Shown piece after piece: positions 10,205 to 21,841 of a DNA stretch of 64,000 nt. Each line of letters begins with the position of its first letter. The stretch's first letter is position 1. The notes below the pieces were generated by a model. The model had not been told where the DNA came from and did not search any database. It saw only the letters and a program-made list of their open reading frames with translations. The position numbers and the translations under genes are program-made. The DNA comes from Ichthyophis bannanicus (Eukaryota > Chordata > Amphibia > Gymnophiona > Ichthyophiidae), in NCBI GenBank assembly GCA_033557465.1, contig CM066039.1, positions 397,005,440-397,069,439 of the forward strand. Direction: 5' to 3'.

Positions 10205-12820
10205 AGTGAATGAGGATGTAGTAAAAGCTGTTAGTGAGTTAAGTGCCGTCAAGTCTGTTGACTCATGGTGACCCTCTGGATAGTTGTCCTAGATTTTGTT
10301 CAGTCAGGCGGCTCATTGTTGACAGAGCGGCACCCATAGTTGCTGTTAATGTATTGATCATCTCATTGTTGGCCTTCCACTTTTGCGCTGACCTACCTTG
10401 CTAAGTATGATGTCTTTCTCTAATGATCTCTCTCTTTGCATGATGTGTCCAAAGTACGAAAGTCGAAGTCTTGTCATCTGAGCTTCTAAAGAAAGCTTAG
10501 GTTTGATCTCCTCTAGTACTGAATGGTTTGTTCTTCGGGCAGTCCATGGTATACGCAGTATTCGCTGCCAGCACCATAATTTAAAGGCATCAATTTTCTT
10601 CCTGTCTATTTATTTTATTTAACAATTCTTATATACCACCTTTCATGATATCAAGGCGGTTTACATGTGAACAAACTGAAATTACATTGAACAGTAAAAT
10701 AGTTAAGTGGCTTGTCTATCTTTTTCCACTGTCCAGCTTTTGCATCCATATGATATTGAAAATACCATGGCTTGAACGAGTCGAATCTTTGTATGGAGAG
10801 AGACATCTCTGCTCTTGAGAATCTTGTCTAGGTCTTTCATAGCCATTCTGCCAAGAGCAATGCGTCTGATTTCTTGACTGCTTGTTGCTTCTTTATTGAT
10901 AGTTGATCCAAGTAGGCTAAAGTTGTTCACGATTTCAATTTCTTCTCCTTCAACGATGAGTTATTGATTTTGCCAGTTGTCATGATCTTTGTCTTTACAT
11001 TAAGGTGCAGGCCCATTTTAAAACTATGTTCCTTAATCGTGAGAAGCAAATGTTTCAGATCATCTTCACTTTCTGCCAGTAATGTGGTATCATCAGCATA
11101 GCAAAGGTTGTTGATGAGTCTTCCACCAATCTTCACACCTCTGTTTTCATATAGTCCTGCTTTTCTGATGATTTGTTCTGCATATAAATTAAACAGAGGG
11201 AAAGTATGCAGCCTTGTCGCACACCTTTGCTGATGTTTAAACCAGTCTTTCTCCTTGTTCCGTTCAAACTCTTGCTTCTTGATCAATGTACAGATTTTGC
11301 AAGAGAACGATCAGGTGTTCTGGCATACTCATGTTTCTTAATGTGGCCCAGAGTTTCTCATGGTTTACATAGTCAAAAGCCTTACTGTAGTCGATAAAGC
11401 ACAAATAGGATATCCTTTTGGTATTTAGTCTTTTCAAGGATCCATCTCACATCTGCGATGTCTCTCATTCCTCGCACTTTCCTGAACCCTGCTTAGTTCT
11501 TGTTCCAAGTATGGTTGTGGCCTCTGTTGAATAATCTTCAGTAGAATCTTGCTGGCATGTGGGATCAGAGCGATTTTGTGATAATTTCCACAGTCAGTCG
11601 GATCACCTTTCTTTAGTGTTGGTATAAACACAGATCTTTTCCAGTCAGTTGGCCATGATGCTGTCTTCCAAATTTCTTGGCAGAGCCTTGTAAGTATGGT
11701 AACAGCTGCATTAGATTTGCTGTAATACTTCTATGGGAATGCTATCAATGCCTGGTGGTTTCTTCTTTGATAAGGCTTTCAATGCTGCTTTGACTTCTTA
11801 TTTTATCACCAATGGTTCCAGATCATAAGGTACAGGTTGAAATGGCTGTTGGTCCACTTGATCTTTATCATATAAAAACTCTGTATATTCTTTCACTTTT
11901 TCTTGATCTTCTCAGCATCATTCAACATAGAACCTTGAGCATCTTGTAACATTCCAATTTGAGGCTGGAACTTTTTCTTTAACTCTCATAGCTTTAGGAA
12001 AGCAGATCTTGTTCTTCCTCTAATAGTTTCTGCTTCTGTTTTCTTGCATGTGTCATTGTAGTACTTTTCCTTGTCCTGTCTTTCTGCATGTTAGAAAGAA
12101 TCGCAAAACTCAGATTTCCTTCTCATCTGGCTTTAGCTTCTCTGCATTTCTGGGCAATTTTCAGAGTTTCTTCGGTCATCCATTTTGGCCGTTTTTGCTT
12201 TTTCACCTTTTGTAGAGACTTCTCGTTATCTTCCAACACAACCTTCTTGATGTCATTCCATAACTCTTCTGGAGCTCTGTCATTTGTATCTAAAGCAGCA
12301 AATTGATTTCTCAGGCAGTCTTTAAATTCCAGTGGTATATTCTCAAGGTCATATTTTGCTACATTCATAAGTGACTTGCTCTTTTTCAACTTTAGCTTGA
12401 GTTTCCATACTAGTAGTTGGTGATCCTACCACAGTCAGCTCCAGGTTTTGTCTTTGTTGATGTTATAGAGCTTTTCCATCATTGACTTCCACAGATGTAG
12501 TCAATTTTATTTTGGTTCAATTCATTGGGTGAAGTCCATGTGTACAGTTGCCACTTGTGTTGCTGGAAGAAAGTGTTTGAGATGAATCCGTTGGTCTTGC
12601 AGAATTCTATCAGTCTTTCTCCAGCTTCATTTCTTTTGCGAAGTCTATATTTTCCAACCACTTTGCCTTTCTCTTTGTGGCCAACCTTTGCGTTCCATTC
12701 ACCCATGACTGTCAGAATATCCTGTTTGCATATTCTGTCAATTTCAGCTTGTACTTGTTCATAGAACTCATCAATTTCATCCTCTTCTGCAGCTGTTATT
12801 AGGGGCATATACTTGAATTA
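10205..12820 (-). mobile_element. RTE/BovB-like LINE, minus strand, degenerate
   Basis: The minus strand runs from an APE-type endonuclease (12479-12808) through RT (10927-11286) to a C-terminal block (10703-10930). The endonuclease has 'ILTVMGEWNAKVG', 'NEAGERLIEFC' and 'WTSPNELNQNKIDYICGSQ'. RT has 'NNLCYADDTTLLAESEDDL', with the catalytic YADD intact. The C-terminal block has 'MAMKDLDKILKSRDVSLHTK'. The tail near 10230-10290 carries the 'GACTCATGGTGACCCT' word common to RTE-derived repeats. Many frameshifts separate the parts, so it is not functional. A short insertion lies at 10610-10712. Confidence 0.8.
10610..10712 (-). repeat. Short L2-tail insertion in the RTE element
   Basis: About 100 bp with TTATTTTATTTAACAATTC and 'AAGGCGGTTTACATGTG', the reverse of L2 3' tails elsewhere in the window. 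It is flanked by TGTCTAT at 10603-10609 and 10713-10719, a 7-bp target duplication; removing it rejoins the RTE sequence. Confidence 0.75.
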
Positions 12821-12824
12821 TAGG

Positions 12825-13020
12825 AGGAAAGGTCTATAAACCATTATTAAAGGAGACCCAGGATATCCTCTGCTTGCCCCAATACAAGCATTGTGGAGCC
12901 TGTCTTTTGGGGAAACTGCTAGGTACCTGTGACCTAGATTGGCCACTGTTGGAAACAGGATACTGGGCTTGATGGACCTTGGTCTGACCCAGTATGGCAT
13001 ATCTTATGTTTTTATATTCT
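12825..13020 (+). mobile_element. CR1 3' end fragment, plus strand
   Basis: Reverse orientation of the common CR1 tail: 'GGATACTGGGCTTGATGGAC' and 'GACCCAGTATGGCATATCTT', preceded by the end of the coding region ('GAGGAAAGGTCTATAAACCA'). Confidence 0.85.
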
Positions 13021-13113
13021 TAATGATGGTAGCCTTGGTGGAAGCTCAGTGAGGCAACTGGGATGGAACCTGCCATTACTTCCTTTAGGAAGCTCAAGAA
13101 GTGCCAGAATGCC
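13021..13113 (-). other. L2 host sequence left of the Penelope-like insertion
   Basis: Short stretch before the 15-bp duplication at 13114-13128. It is probably the 3' continuation of the L2 that resumes at 15620, but it is too short to identify independently. Confidence 0.3.
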
Positions 13114-13163
13114 ATTCCAGCCTAGTCTAAAATAACAACCTAACGCCAATTTCTACCCTATAA

Positions 13164-14231
13164 ATCACAAAACAATAAGTAGAAAGAAAACAAACTAAAC
13201 GCTAACATTTGTGAATGTAGTAATGTGCAATGAAATGTCGGAAGCGTAGCCTTGAGATACTATGCACCTCTTGAAGCTATCAATTCCATTTTGCTCAAAT
13301 CTTGAGCCCCCAAAGGAGCTAAAAACAAGGTAAAACACCACCATTAAAGTGTAACCCTTAAAATTGGAATAAATAAATGATTCGTGTCTTTGTGAAAAGG
13401 AATTACAGTAAGATATCGTTGCTTAGCGATCTAATGTCACACGGAGATCACTTATCTGAATAATCCGTTGTTGAAAGTTGTTAGCACAATAAAATTTCAA
13501 AATCTTGCTGTATGAACCGTCTTGCTTCAGAAAGGACTAATAATCCAATGCAACAATAATAGCGCGGACACAGCACTGCGTTTCGGGCGGTCAAAACTTT
13601 CTCCGCCCTGCTTCAACGCTCAAGCTACCACATCAAAAAAAGTCCATATGTGAGTTGCTGAAAAAACGCCAGCGCATGCTCAGTGGCAATCTGACACAGA
13701 CAGCAGGATCCAGCAGTTTAAATAGCCAAAAAGAGAGGGAAAAAAATTCCCAGTAATATGCTGACTTTAAAAGGTTGTGTATTAAATTATGAACCTTATA
13801 TAAGAAAAAACTCTGAAAAAAGGATATTGTTAAAGCACACTTGTCCAATCCAATTCTCTATTTAAGCCGCGTGGTTGCACAGTAGACCACTTGAAGATCC
13901 ATTGTTCTAAAACTTGAAGTTGTTGTTCTCTGTCACCCCCTCGAGGGTGCTGAGGCACATGATCCAACACTCGCCAATTAAAATCCTCAAAGAGATGGTG
14001 AAAATCCAAAGAATGTTGAACCATGGGAGCTGATAGTACAGAAGTTTTCAACCGGGAAGAATGTTCATTTAAACGGAGTCGAACTGAACGAATGGTACGG
14101 CCAATGTATATTAAGTTACAAGGGCAGATTAACATGTAAACAACATGAGAACTGGAACAAGTAGTGTACCATCGGGCTGAATGGGTGAAAACTGAATTAG
14201 GAACTACCCATTGCAACCCTTCAATTGTCCG
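13164..14231 (-). repeat. Left arm of about 1.07-kb inverted repeat
   Basis: Reverse complement of 14550-15621 with only a few differences by eye, e.g. CCACATC here against the complement of GATGCGG there (a CpG transition). The arms are separated by 318 bp (14232-14549) that belongs only to the minus-strand copy. Confidence 0.92.
13566..13620 (-). ncRNA. Possible decayed hammerhead ribozyme motif (minus copy)
   Basis: On the minus strand, GTTGAAGCAGGGCGG is followed by a loop and CCGCCCGAAACGC. The GGGCGG/CCGCCC stem is perfect and is followed by GAAAC, as in hammerhead stem II and its 3' core. The 5' core reads GCGTTGA rather than CTGATGA, so it is probably inactive. Hammerhead motifs are known in Penelope-like elements; this assignment is an inference. 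Confidence 0.3.
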
Positions 14232-14549
14232 TTCACAATGAGAGCAAGAGCCACATCTATAGTGCCCCAAAGTAGGTGGTTGATCAATCCTTCGATCCAA
14301 AGGCGAGGAGGTAATGCCCACTATGTCCCGTAAATTGGATCCCCGAGAATGTGCAATTTGTAACGACTTTTGAAAGCATGGGTGTAATTGCAATATATGC
14401 CAATGCTTAAATAAAATTTGCTTGATTCGTGGAGAATGAAACATATATGGTATAACTCCCACAAAAACTTGAGAGATATCTTTAACATTGGGAAACTGAG
14501 AAGAGAGCAGCCATTCCCGATGAGTGAATTTAGCTCTTACAAAAGCTTG
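13830..14549 (-). pseudogene. Penelope-like protein C-terminal part with GIY-YIG endonuclease (minus copy)
   Basis: An open minus-strand frame reaches 14570, but its first codons and its ATG come from the mirrored arm, so the true product would extend upstream into a missing RT. In order it holds a linker with 'FPNVKDISQVFVGVIP', a Cys-rich CGSCSHCE patch typical of Penelope linkers, then the endonuclease core: VVYMLIC, then IYIGRT, with a following Arg-rich helix ending in LNEH. It ends at about codon 246 and lies next to 3' non-coding sequence. Without RT it cannot mobilise itself. Confidence 0.8.
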
Positions 14550-14954
14550 CGGACAATTGAAGGGTTGCAATGGGTAGTTCCTAATTCAGTTTTCACCCAT
14601 TCAGCCCGATGGTACACTACTTGTTCCAGTTCTCATGTTGTTTACATGTTAATCTGCCCTTGTAACTTAATATACATTGGCCGTACCATTCGTTCAGTTC
14701 GACTCCGTTTAAATGAACATTCTTCCCGGTTGAAAACTTCTGTACTATCAGCTCCCATGGTTCAACATTCTTTGGATTTTCACCATCTCTTTGAGGATTT
14801 TAATTGGCGAGTGTTGGATCATGTGTCTCAGCACCCTCGAGGGGGTGACAGAGAACAACAACTTCAAGTTTTAGAACAACAATGGATCTTCAAGTGGTCT
14901 ACTGTGCAACCACGCGGCTTAAATAGAGAATTGGATTGGACAAGTGTGCTTTAA
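14550..14954 (+). pseudogene. Penelope-like GIY-YIG endonuclease fragment (plus copy)
   Basis: Mirror copy of the endonuclease C-terminus. The open frame from 14418 reads through spacer DNA before entering the arm at 14550. Differences from the minus copy include one extra Gln codon near 14880 and a Pro-to-Ser change near 14828. The core VVYMLIC and IYIGRT motifs are retained. Confidence 0.8.
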
Positions 14955-15160
14955 CAATATCCTTTTTTCAGAGTTTTTTCTTATATAAGGTTCATAATTT
15001 AATACACAACCTTTTAAAGTCAGCATATTACTGGGAATTTTTTTTCCCTCTCTTTTTGGCTATTTAAACTGCTGGATCCTGCTGTCTGTGTCAGATTGCC
15101 ACTGAGCATGCGCTGGCGTTTTTTCAGCAACTCACATATGGACTTTTTTTGATGCGGTAG

Positions 15161-15215
15161 CTTGAGCGTTGAAGCAGGGTGGAGAAAGTTTTGACCGCCC
15201 GAAACGCAGTGCTGT
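15161..15215 (+). ncRNA. Possible decayed hammerhead ribozyme motif (plus copy)
   Basis: Mirror of the minus-copy motif. Here the 5' stem strand is GGGTGG, so one pair becomes G-U. The GAAAC box is retained. Confidence 0.28.
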
Positions 15216-15619
15216 GTCCGCGCTATTATTGTTGCATTGGATTATTAGTCCTTTCTGAAGCAAGACGGTTCATACAGCAAGATTTTGAAATTTTATTGTG
15301 CTAACAACTTTCAACAACGGATTATTCAGATAAGTGATCTCCGTGTGACATTAGATTGTTAAGCAACGATATCTTACTGTAATTCCTTTTCACAAAGACA
15401 CGAATCATTTATTTATTCCAATTTTAAGGGTTACACTTTAATGGTGGTGTTTTACCTTGTTTTTAGCTCCTTTGGGGGCTCAAGATTTGAGCAAAATGGA
15501 ATTGATAGCTTCAAGAGGTGCATAGTATCTCAAGGCTACGCTTCCGACATTTCATTGCACATTACTACATTCACAAATGTTAGCGTTTAGTTTGTTTTCT
15601 TTCTACTTATTGTTTTGTG

Positions 15620-15835
15620 ATTCCAGCCTAGTCTGGCACAGACTAAGCCTTGAAAAGACCTATATCTGAGATGCATGAGGAGGAGATCAAAGGCTGCTGA
15701 TAGATCTAAAGACACAAGGAGATCAATGTCTCTGGAGTCTAATTTTGGAATCTCACTTAATGTGAACATTAAGCATGTCTCTCTGCTGTGATGGGGTCTG
15801 AATTGTGACTGACAGGGGTGGAGTATATTTCTCTT
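15620..15835 (-). mobile_element. L2-type LINE RT fragment (host of Penelope-like and DIRS insertions)
   Basis: The minus frame at 15587-15847 holds 'LVSLDLSAAFDLLLMHLRY' (RT motif A, L2 type) preceded by 'CQSQFRPHHSRETCLM'. The same LINE resumes at 27383 after the DIRS copy, and again at about 34335 after a CR1. Confidence 0.75.
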
Positions 15836-16169
15836 TTCCATGAACAAGCAAAGAAGCCCTCACATATGGAGTGATGTCAACCGATGGAACCCTTCACAAA
15901 ATTCTCCCCAGCTTCCAAAGGAAGCTTTTGGGAGGTTTGCCACATGCGTGCCTGTCTTCCCCACCAGCCAGGGTGCCATATTCTCCAGTCTTTTATCTGC
16001 AGAGTCCCTAGGACATGTTCCTGCAGTCTGGAAAAGTTTTAATTTCATCCCCTTGTGGCTGAGCTTTCATTCATTATTTTTTTCATCTGCCTGTCATCAG
16101 TTAGCCTTTTGGGGGCTTTTTCCCACCCACAGTCATTTCTCAATTTGATTTTGCTGAGGTGGTCTTTTT

Positions 16170-16779
16170 CGGTATGTTTAAGCCAGTTCGTGGCTTTAAA
16201 AAAAAAAAAAATACACAAAACATGGGAAGACCATTTCTGCCACTGGCCACCATAATTGGTGCTTGCAGTGCCTTGTACCCAACCACCAGTCATTGTCCTG
16301 TGAACTCGAAGGCTGAAGGGTCAGGAAAAACAGGAGTTGTCCCTCTTTGGCTCATCTGATTCAGCATCCTCAGCCCTGACTCCCTCAACCATGCCTGAGG
16401 TGGGCAAGGGAAAAGCAGAGCGCTGAGACAGAGCAGAAGGGTTCAGGCGGAGAGGGGCGGCCCTTTGCAGAGACCCCATCTACAAAAGGGGAGCACAAGA
16501 AAGAAGATCCTTATGCAGCTCCATCGCAGCCCTTCTAAGCGTGAGACAGACGGTGAGGGCCGGGAACGGCCAACCAAGCTTCCCCAGTATGAGGACCCGA
16601 CCCAGATGGTGGAGTCCATTCCCATTGCCCAGGAGGGCAGCCAGATGTCTCCCAGTGCTCCAGTCATCGTGGAGTCCCCACCTAAAGGTTCACTGGCAAT
16701 ATCCACAGCTGTGGCATCAATGTCCTCATCGGTGGTGGTTCTAGAGGAATGCCTACTAGCCTTAGAAGCTCACTTGGTG
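16170..16779 (+). pseudogene. DIRS gag remnant, 5' piece
   Basis: Corresponds to the N-terminal half of the gag frame of the 47-kb element. A poly-A stretch at about 16198-16211 sits where the other copies encode the gag N-terminus. The zinc-binding block is not readable. The frame at 16465-16791 gives a Ser/Pro-rich stretch. It is interrupted at 16779 by an L2 insertion. Confidence 0.55.
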
Positions 16780-18042
16780 TCTTGGCACTAGCTGTTGCTC
16801 TAGAAACTAATGGCAGCCTTTGACCTAGTCAACCATAACTTACTCCTATCTTGGCTCTATGAATCTGGCATTCAGGGCTAGGTTCTTGATTTGGTTTATC
16901 TAATTTCTTACACATCAAAGTTACCAGGTTATGATTCAAAATTCTGCCTCTGTTCCCTACTGCTCTCCTTGTGGAGTTCCACAAGACTCTGCACGTTCTC
17001 CCATTTCTATTCAATCTCTTTCTGAGTCCCCTCGCTACCCTCATACAGACCATAGGAATCAAGTTCTACATGTACACTTATGACATCTTACTTCTCACCC
17101 GAGTTCATAGTACCGTTCTTGATCTATCATTCATCAATTCTGGTCTAAATAAAATGTCATAGCTACTTGGCTTCACTCTAATGCCTTTAAGTTGAACCCT
17201 TCAAAAACAACCGCTACTTGGTTTTCCAGATCAACTGACTCTACTCTTTTCTTCTCCTTGCATATCGCACATCTTACCAGGACCACTTTTGCCGCCTTAA
17301 GATTTCGAGCTATCCGCCCATTCCTTACACCAGCAGCTCTTTCCACATTTCTACTAAGCTCTGTCTTGTCAAAGTTAGATTACTGTAATTCAGTTTATGC
17401 CAGTCTTCCTTATACTCAATTTAAATGCCTTCAGACTATTCAAAACACTGCCCTCCGTGCTCTCACTGGTGCCAGAAAATTTGATCATATCACCCCGCTT
17501 TATATCTAGCACCACTGGCTTCCTTACCCACAGCATATACAGTTCAAGATACTCACATTGACCCACAAAACTGTGCCCCCCAATATCTTACAGCCTCAAT
17601 CATCCCCTACACACCCAACCGCACCCTTAGATCCTTAACTGATAATTGTCTTGTTCTCCCCCTATTGCGCAGAGTCTACTACGAAGTCGCCCGTCAATCA
17701 GCTTTCAGTATCTGGCCCCAGCACTTGGCACAGCCTTCCAACCTGTCTTTGATTAGAGGCGTCCTTTACACAATTTAAATTCCCATTAAAAACCTACCTA
17801 TTCACACAGGCATTCGGTTTGGAGGAGTAGACCTGATATGCCTAGACATAATGTTGTGTACCTCTGTTTTTTTAACTTTATTTTAATCTTATGGTTTTAC
17901 TCCTACTTTTGGTTTTTCTTTCCTATCTCAGTTGTATTTCCCCTTATATGAAATGATTATATTTTGTACTGGTATTTTATTGGTGCAAACCGCTCTGCTT
18001 GCTAATGTCAAGGGTGCTATATTAAATCACAATAAATGATAA
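16780..18042 (+). mobile_element. L2-type LINE 3' fragment nested in DIRS gag
   Basis: Flanked by ACTTGGTG at 16772-16779 and 18043-18050, an 8-bp target duplication. It contains an L2 RT piece (near 16815-16860, reading LVNHNLLL), the C-terminal block at 17192-17509 ('LTGARKFDHITPLYI'), and the tail 'GTGCAAACCGCTCTGCTTGC' with AATAAATGATAA at the end. Frameshifted and dead. Confidence 0.85.
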
Positions 18043-18050
18043 ACTTGGTG

Positions 18051-18745
18051 CCAGTGGAAGCCCTGCAAAACGCAGCCTTCATGGTGCAGAGCACATAGGC
18101 TGAAAGGAGTGCTGTAACTGTCCTGGAGAACCATGCCCTTCCTGTCATGGCTAGGACATCAGGTAGATCAGTATCTATGCCGGTGTTTAGTGTCATCTCC
18201 CTCTCCAGTGTGGTGGAGTCTAAGGCCCTGGGGCATCACTATCGGCATGCTGGTGCAAGAGGGACCAACGTCCACCCTCTCCTGAGCCACGCAGTTGGTG
18301 CTTGGAAGAGACTGCATTACTTCAACTTCCTCTCGGAATCTGAATCAAAATGGGAAATTGATGTGGAATCAATAGTGTCAGATCTTTGGCCCAGGATCTC
18401 CCGTCCGACCCGTCACTCCTTCCATATCGGCAGAAGTCACCCCCAGAAAACATGTCTTTCCAAGATTTTGTTCAGGATCTCACTAAGGCCATCCCATTTT
18501 CTCTGAAATCTGAAGAGGAACTGAGAACAGAGGAACTGGAACTCCTCCAGTATCCCTCGGCCCCTCGAAGTGGTGACAGTCCCCCATCCACCATGTCCTG
18601 CAGAGGCTGCTGCTGTGGGAGGTGCCACTTACGCTTCCAGCTGCCAGCTCGTCTCCCTCTACTGGGTCCAAAAAGCCCTGGGATCGAATCCTCAGTTACC
18701 CACAATTCCATTGTTGTTGATTCTGCCTTGAAATGTGCAAAGAGT
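18051..18745 (+). pseudogene. DIRS gag remnant, middle piece
   Basis: The frame at 18386-18757 contains 'PPENMSFQDFVQDLTKAIPF', matching the conserved gag block PPEDLSFQDFI of the intact copy. It runs on to 'SIVVDSALKCAKSAET', where CR1 sequence interrupts it. A frameshift separates it from the overlapping 18147-18506 frame. Confidence 0.8.
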
Positions 18746-18746
18746 G

Positions 18747-18938
18747 CTGAAACATGACAGCAGAAAGACCACATGGCCTATCTAGTCTGCCCTTCTATAT
18801 CAGCTACAATAGTCCCCTTTTTTTATCTTTAGAGATCCTCTGTGTCCCATGCTTTTTTGAATTCCAATACTGTCCTCGTCTCTACCACCTCCACTGGGAG
18901 ACTATTCCATGGATCCACTACTCTTTCTGTAAAGAAAT
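18747..18938 (-). mobile_element. CR1 3'-end piece adjoining the DIRS gag break
   Basis: About 190 bp starting ACATGACAGCAGAAAGACCA. It is nearly identical to 21844-22030, which begins the same way. It ends where a further CR1 3' end starts. Confidence 0.8.
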
Positions 18939-21841
18939 AGAAACATAGGCCATGTGGTCTTTTTCTGTCATCATGTTTCTATCTAGTCTGTCCTTCCATA
19001 TCAACAACTACAACAGTCCACTTTTTACCTTTAGAGATCCTCTGTATTTGTTCCATGCTTTTTTGAATTCAGTTACTGTCCTCATCTCTACCACCTCCAC
19101 TGGGAGACTATTCCATGGATCCACTACTCTTTCCGTAAAGAAATATTTCCGCATATTACTCCTGAATCTATCTCCCTTCACCCTCATCCCATGTCCCCTC
19201 GTAGCAGAACTTGCTTTCAATTGAAAGAGGCTCTCTCCCTGAACATTTATGCCACGGAGGTATTTAAACATCTCAATCATATCACCTCTATCCCGCCTTT
19301 CCTCTAAGGTGTACATATTAAGATCCTTAAGTCGGTCTTCATATGCTTTATAATGAAGCCCACTAATCATTTTAGTAGCCACCCTCTGCACCGACTCCAT
19401 CCTGTTCACATCCTTTTGAAGGTGCGGTCTCCAGAATTGCACACTTTATTCCAAATGAGGTCGCACCAAAGACTTATACAGAGGCATTATCACCTCCTTT
19501 TTTCTGCTAGCCATTCCTCTCCGTATGCACCCAAGCATCCTTCTAGCTTTTGCTGTCAGCTTTTCTACCTGTTTAGCTACTTTAAGATCATCAGACACAA
19601 CCACGCCTAGGTCCCGCTCTTCTTTAGTGGACAAAAGTACTTCACCTCCTATACCGTATTGCTCCCTTGGATTGCTGCAGCCCAAATGCATGACCTTACA
19701 TTTTTTAACATTAAATCACAGCTGTCAAATTCTAGACCATTCTTCAAGCATAACTAGATCCCTCCTCATGTTATCTACACCTTCCTGGGTGTCTACTCTA
19801 TTGCAGATTTTGGTATCATCTGCAAAGAGGCAAACCTTACCCGACAGCCCTTCCGCTATATCACTAACAAAGATGTTAAAAAGAATCGGACCAAGGACAG
19901 ATCCCTGGGACACACCACTGGTAACATTCTTCTCCTCAGAGTGAGCTCCATTTACTTGTACTCTTTGTCGCCTCCCACCCAACCAATTTCTAACCCAAGC
20001 AGTAACTTTAGGGTCCATCCCTAGGGTGCTCAGTTTGTTTATAAGTCGCCTGTGAGGAACAGTGTCAAAGGCTTTACTGAAATCTAAATACACCACATCT
20101 AGAGCTCTCCCTCGGTCCAACTCCCTGGTCACCCAGTCAAAGAAATCAATCAGATTTGTCTGACAAGACCTGCCTCTGGTGAATCCATGCTGCCTCGGAT
20201 CCTGTAATCCGCTGGACTCCAGAAACCTCACCATTTTCTCTTTCAGCAGCATTTCCAATAATTTACTCACCACCGAAGTTAAACTAACCGGCCTGTAGTT
20301 TTCAACCACATCCTTACTTCCGCTTTCTGTAAAGGCACCACATGAGCCTCTCTCCAGTCCTTTGGCACCACTCCCGACTCCAACGATGCATTGAATAGGT
20401 CAGTCAGTGGAGTTGCTAGAACGTCCCCAAGTTCCCTCAGTATTCTAGGGTGTATCCCATCCAGTCCCATCGCTCTGTCTACTTTAAGTTGAGCTAGTTT
20501 CTCACGAACACAGTTTTCTGAAAATTGTTCAAGATCTCCCTCGCTTCTGTTCCTATTTGTGGGTGTTTTCTGAGGTCCTGCTCCTGGTTCTTCATCTGTG
20601 AACACAGAACAAAAATATTTGTTAAGCAATTCCGCTTTATCCTTATCAGCTTCTACATATCCCTCCCCCCCCCCCTGCACCCTTGAGTCTGACAATACCA
20701 CTTTTGCCCTTCCTCTTCTCACTAATATATCTGAAAAATGTCTTATCCCCCCATTTTATTGCATTGGCTATTTCCTCCTCCTTTTGAATCTTTGCCTTCT
20801 TGACTACTTTGCTAGCTTCTCTAAGTTTTTCCAAATACCGATGCCTGTCTTCCTCTCTCTGTGATCTCTTGTATTTCATGAAGGCCTCCCTCTTTCTTCA
20901 CTTTTTCAGCTACTTCCTTCGAAAACCATAGCGGTCTCCTTTTCCTTTTGCCTTTATTTACCATTTTAACAAAAAGGTTGGTTGCCCTTAAAATACCCCC
21001 TTTCAGTTTTGCCCACTGTTTTTCTACATCCCCCAGCTGTTCCCATCACACTAACGACTCCCTGAGGTATTGGCCCATCTTCGCAAAATTAGTCTTCCTA
21101 AAGTCTAGAATCCTCACCTTGGAATGGATTCTAACAGCCCTAGTCCTAATACTGAACCACACCATCTGGTGATCACTGGATGCAAAATGATCTCCCACGA
21201 CAACATCAGAAACACTTTCACCATTGGTAAGCACCAAGTCCAGTATGGCCCCTTCACGTGTGGGGTCTGTTACCAATTGCCTGAATAGTTCTCCCTGTAG
21301 AGAATCCAGGATCTCCTTACTTCTAGATGATACTGCAGCAGGAATGTGCCAGTCAACATCTGGCATATTGAAATCTCCTATCAGTAGCACTTCCCCTTTC
21401 CTAGCAATGCTGCGTATGTCTTCAATTAACTCTGTCCACCTCTTCCTCTTGTGAGGGAGGTCTGTATATCACACCAATGCAAATAGATTTCTCTTTCCCT
21501 CTTTCTAGTTTAACCCACAATGCCTCCTCTCTCCCTTTTACACTCTGTAATTCCAAAGTTTTAATAGTAGTTTTTCCATATAGTGCCACTCCTCCTCCCC
21601 TTCTTCCTACCCTGTCCTTTCTGAATAAATTATAGCCAGGTATAGTTACATCCCAGTCATGGTTTTCTGTGAACCATGTTTCTGTAACTGCCACTAAATC
21701 CAAGTCAGCCACTCCCACCAAAGCTTCAACATCAGGGATCTTATTTCCCATGCTATGGGCATTTATACACACTGCTTTCCATATGTTACCCCTGTTACCC
21801 ATTTCCATAAAGGTATTTAATGTATCACCTACCTGGGGGGA
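18939..21841 (-). mobile_element. CR1 LINE, 2.9 kb, endonuclease to 3' end
   Basis: The most complete CR1 in the window. On the minus strand it has an APE-type endonuclease (about 21830 to 21046), a connector, RT (20722 to 19725) and a C-terminal domain (19691 to 19008), with the 3' end near 18939. It is truncated 5' of the endonuclease. It sits between two near-identical 190-bp CR1 3' ends, within the gag of the old DIRS element. Confidence 0.88.
19008..21835 (-). pseudogene. CR1 ORF2 (endonuclease-RT), broken
   Basis: Endonuclease blocks include 'DLDLVAVTETWFTENHDWD', 'CIGVIYRPPSQEE' and 'MLLIGDFNMPDVDWH'. RT blocks include 'MGLDGIHPRILRELGD', 'ALDVVYLDFSKAFDTVPHRR' (motif A, catalytic Asp), 'GVSQGSVLGPILFN' and FADDT (motif C). 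The C-terminal domain has 'KYFFTERVVDPWNSLPVEVV'. Parts are in different frames: breaks lie near 21400, 20880, 20300, 19710 and 19440. The chain order and motifs match CR1 ORF2. It is not translatable as one protein. Confidence 0.88.

Larger units (their letters stand above)
13129..15619. mobile_element. Penelope-like element inserted as a head-to-head inverted pair
   Basis: The whole block is flanked by ATTCCAGCCTAGTCT at 13114-13128 and 15620-15634, a perfect 15-bp target duplication, so it entered as one event. A minus-strand copy (about 14549 down to 13129) is followed by a plus-strand partial copy (14550 to about 15619). Both encode the C-terminal GIY-YIG endonuclease half of a Penelope-like protein and share 3' sequence. 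The RT half is missing from both. The extreme 3' tail (13129-13163) exists only on the minus copy. Penelope elements are known for partial inverted and tandem arrangements. Confidence 0.9.
14550..15621 (+). repeat. Right arm of about 1.07-kb inverted repeat
   Basis: Starts at CGGACAATTGAAGGG and mirrors the left arm to 'TTGTTTTGTGAT'. The near identity implies that both arms arose together or were homogenised recently. Confidence 0.92.

Noticed and set aside
16443..16706. 87-aa minus-strand frame in old DIRS gag
   Set aside because: Antisense shadow of gag remnant; the plus strand explains the region.
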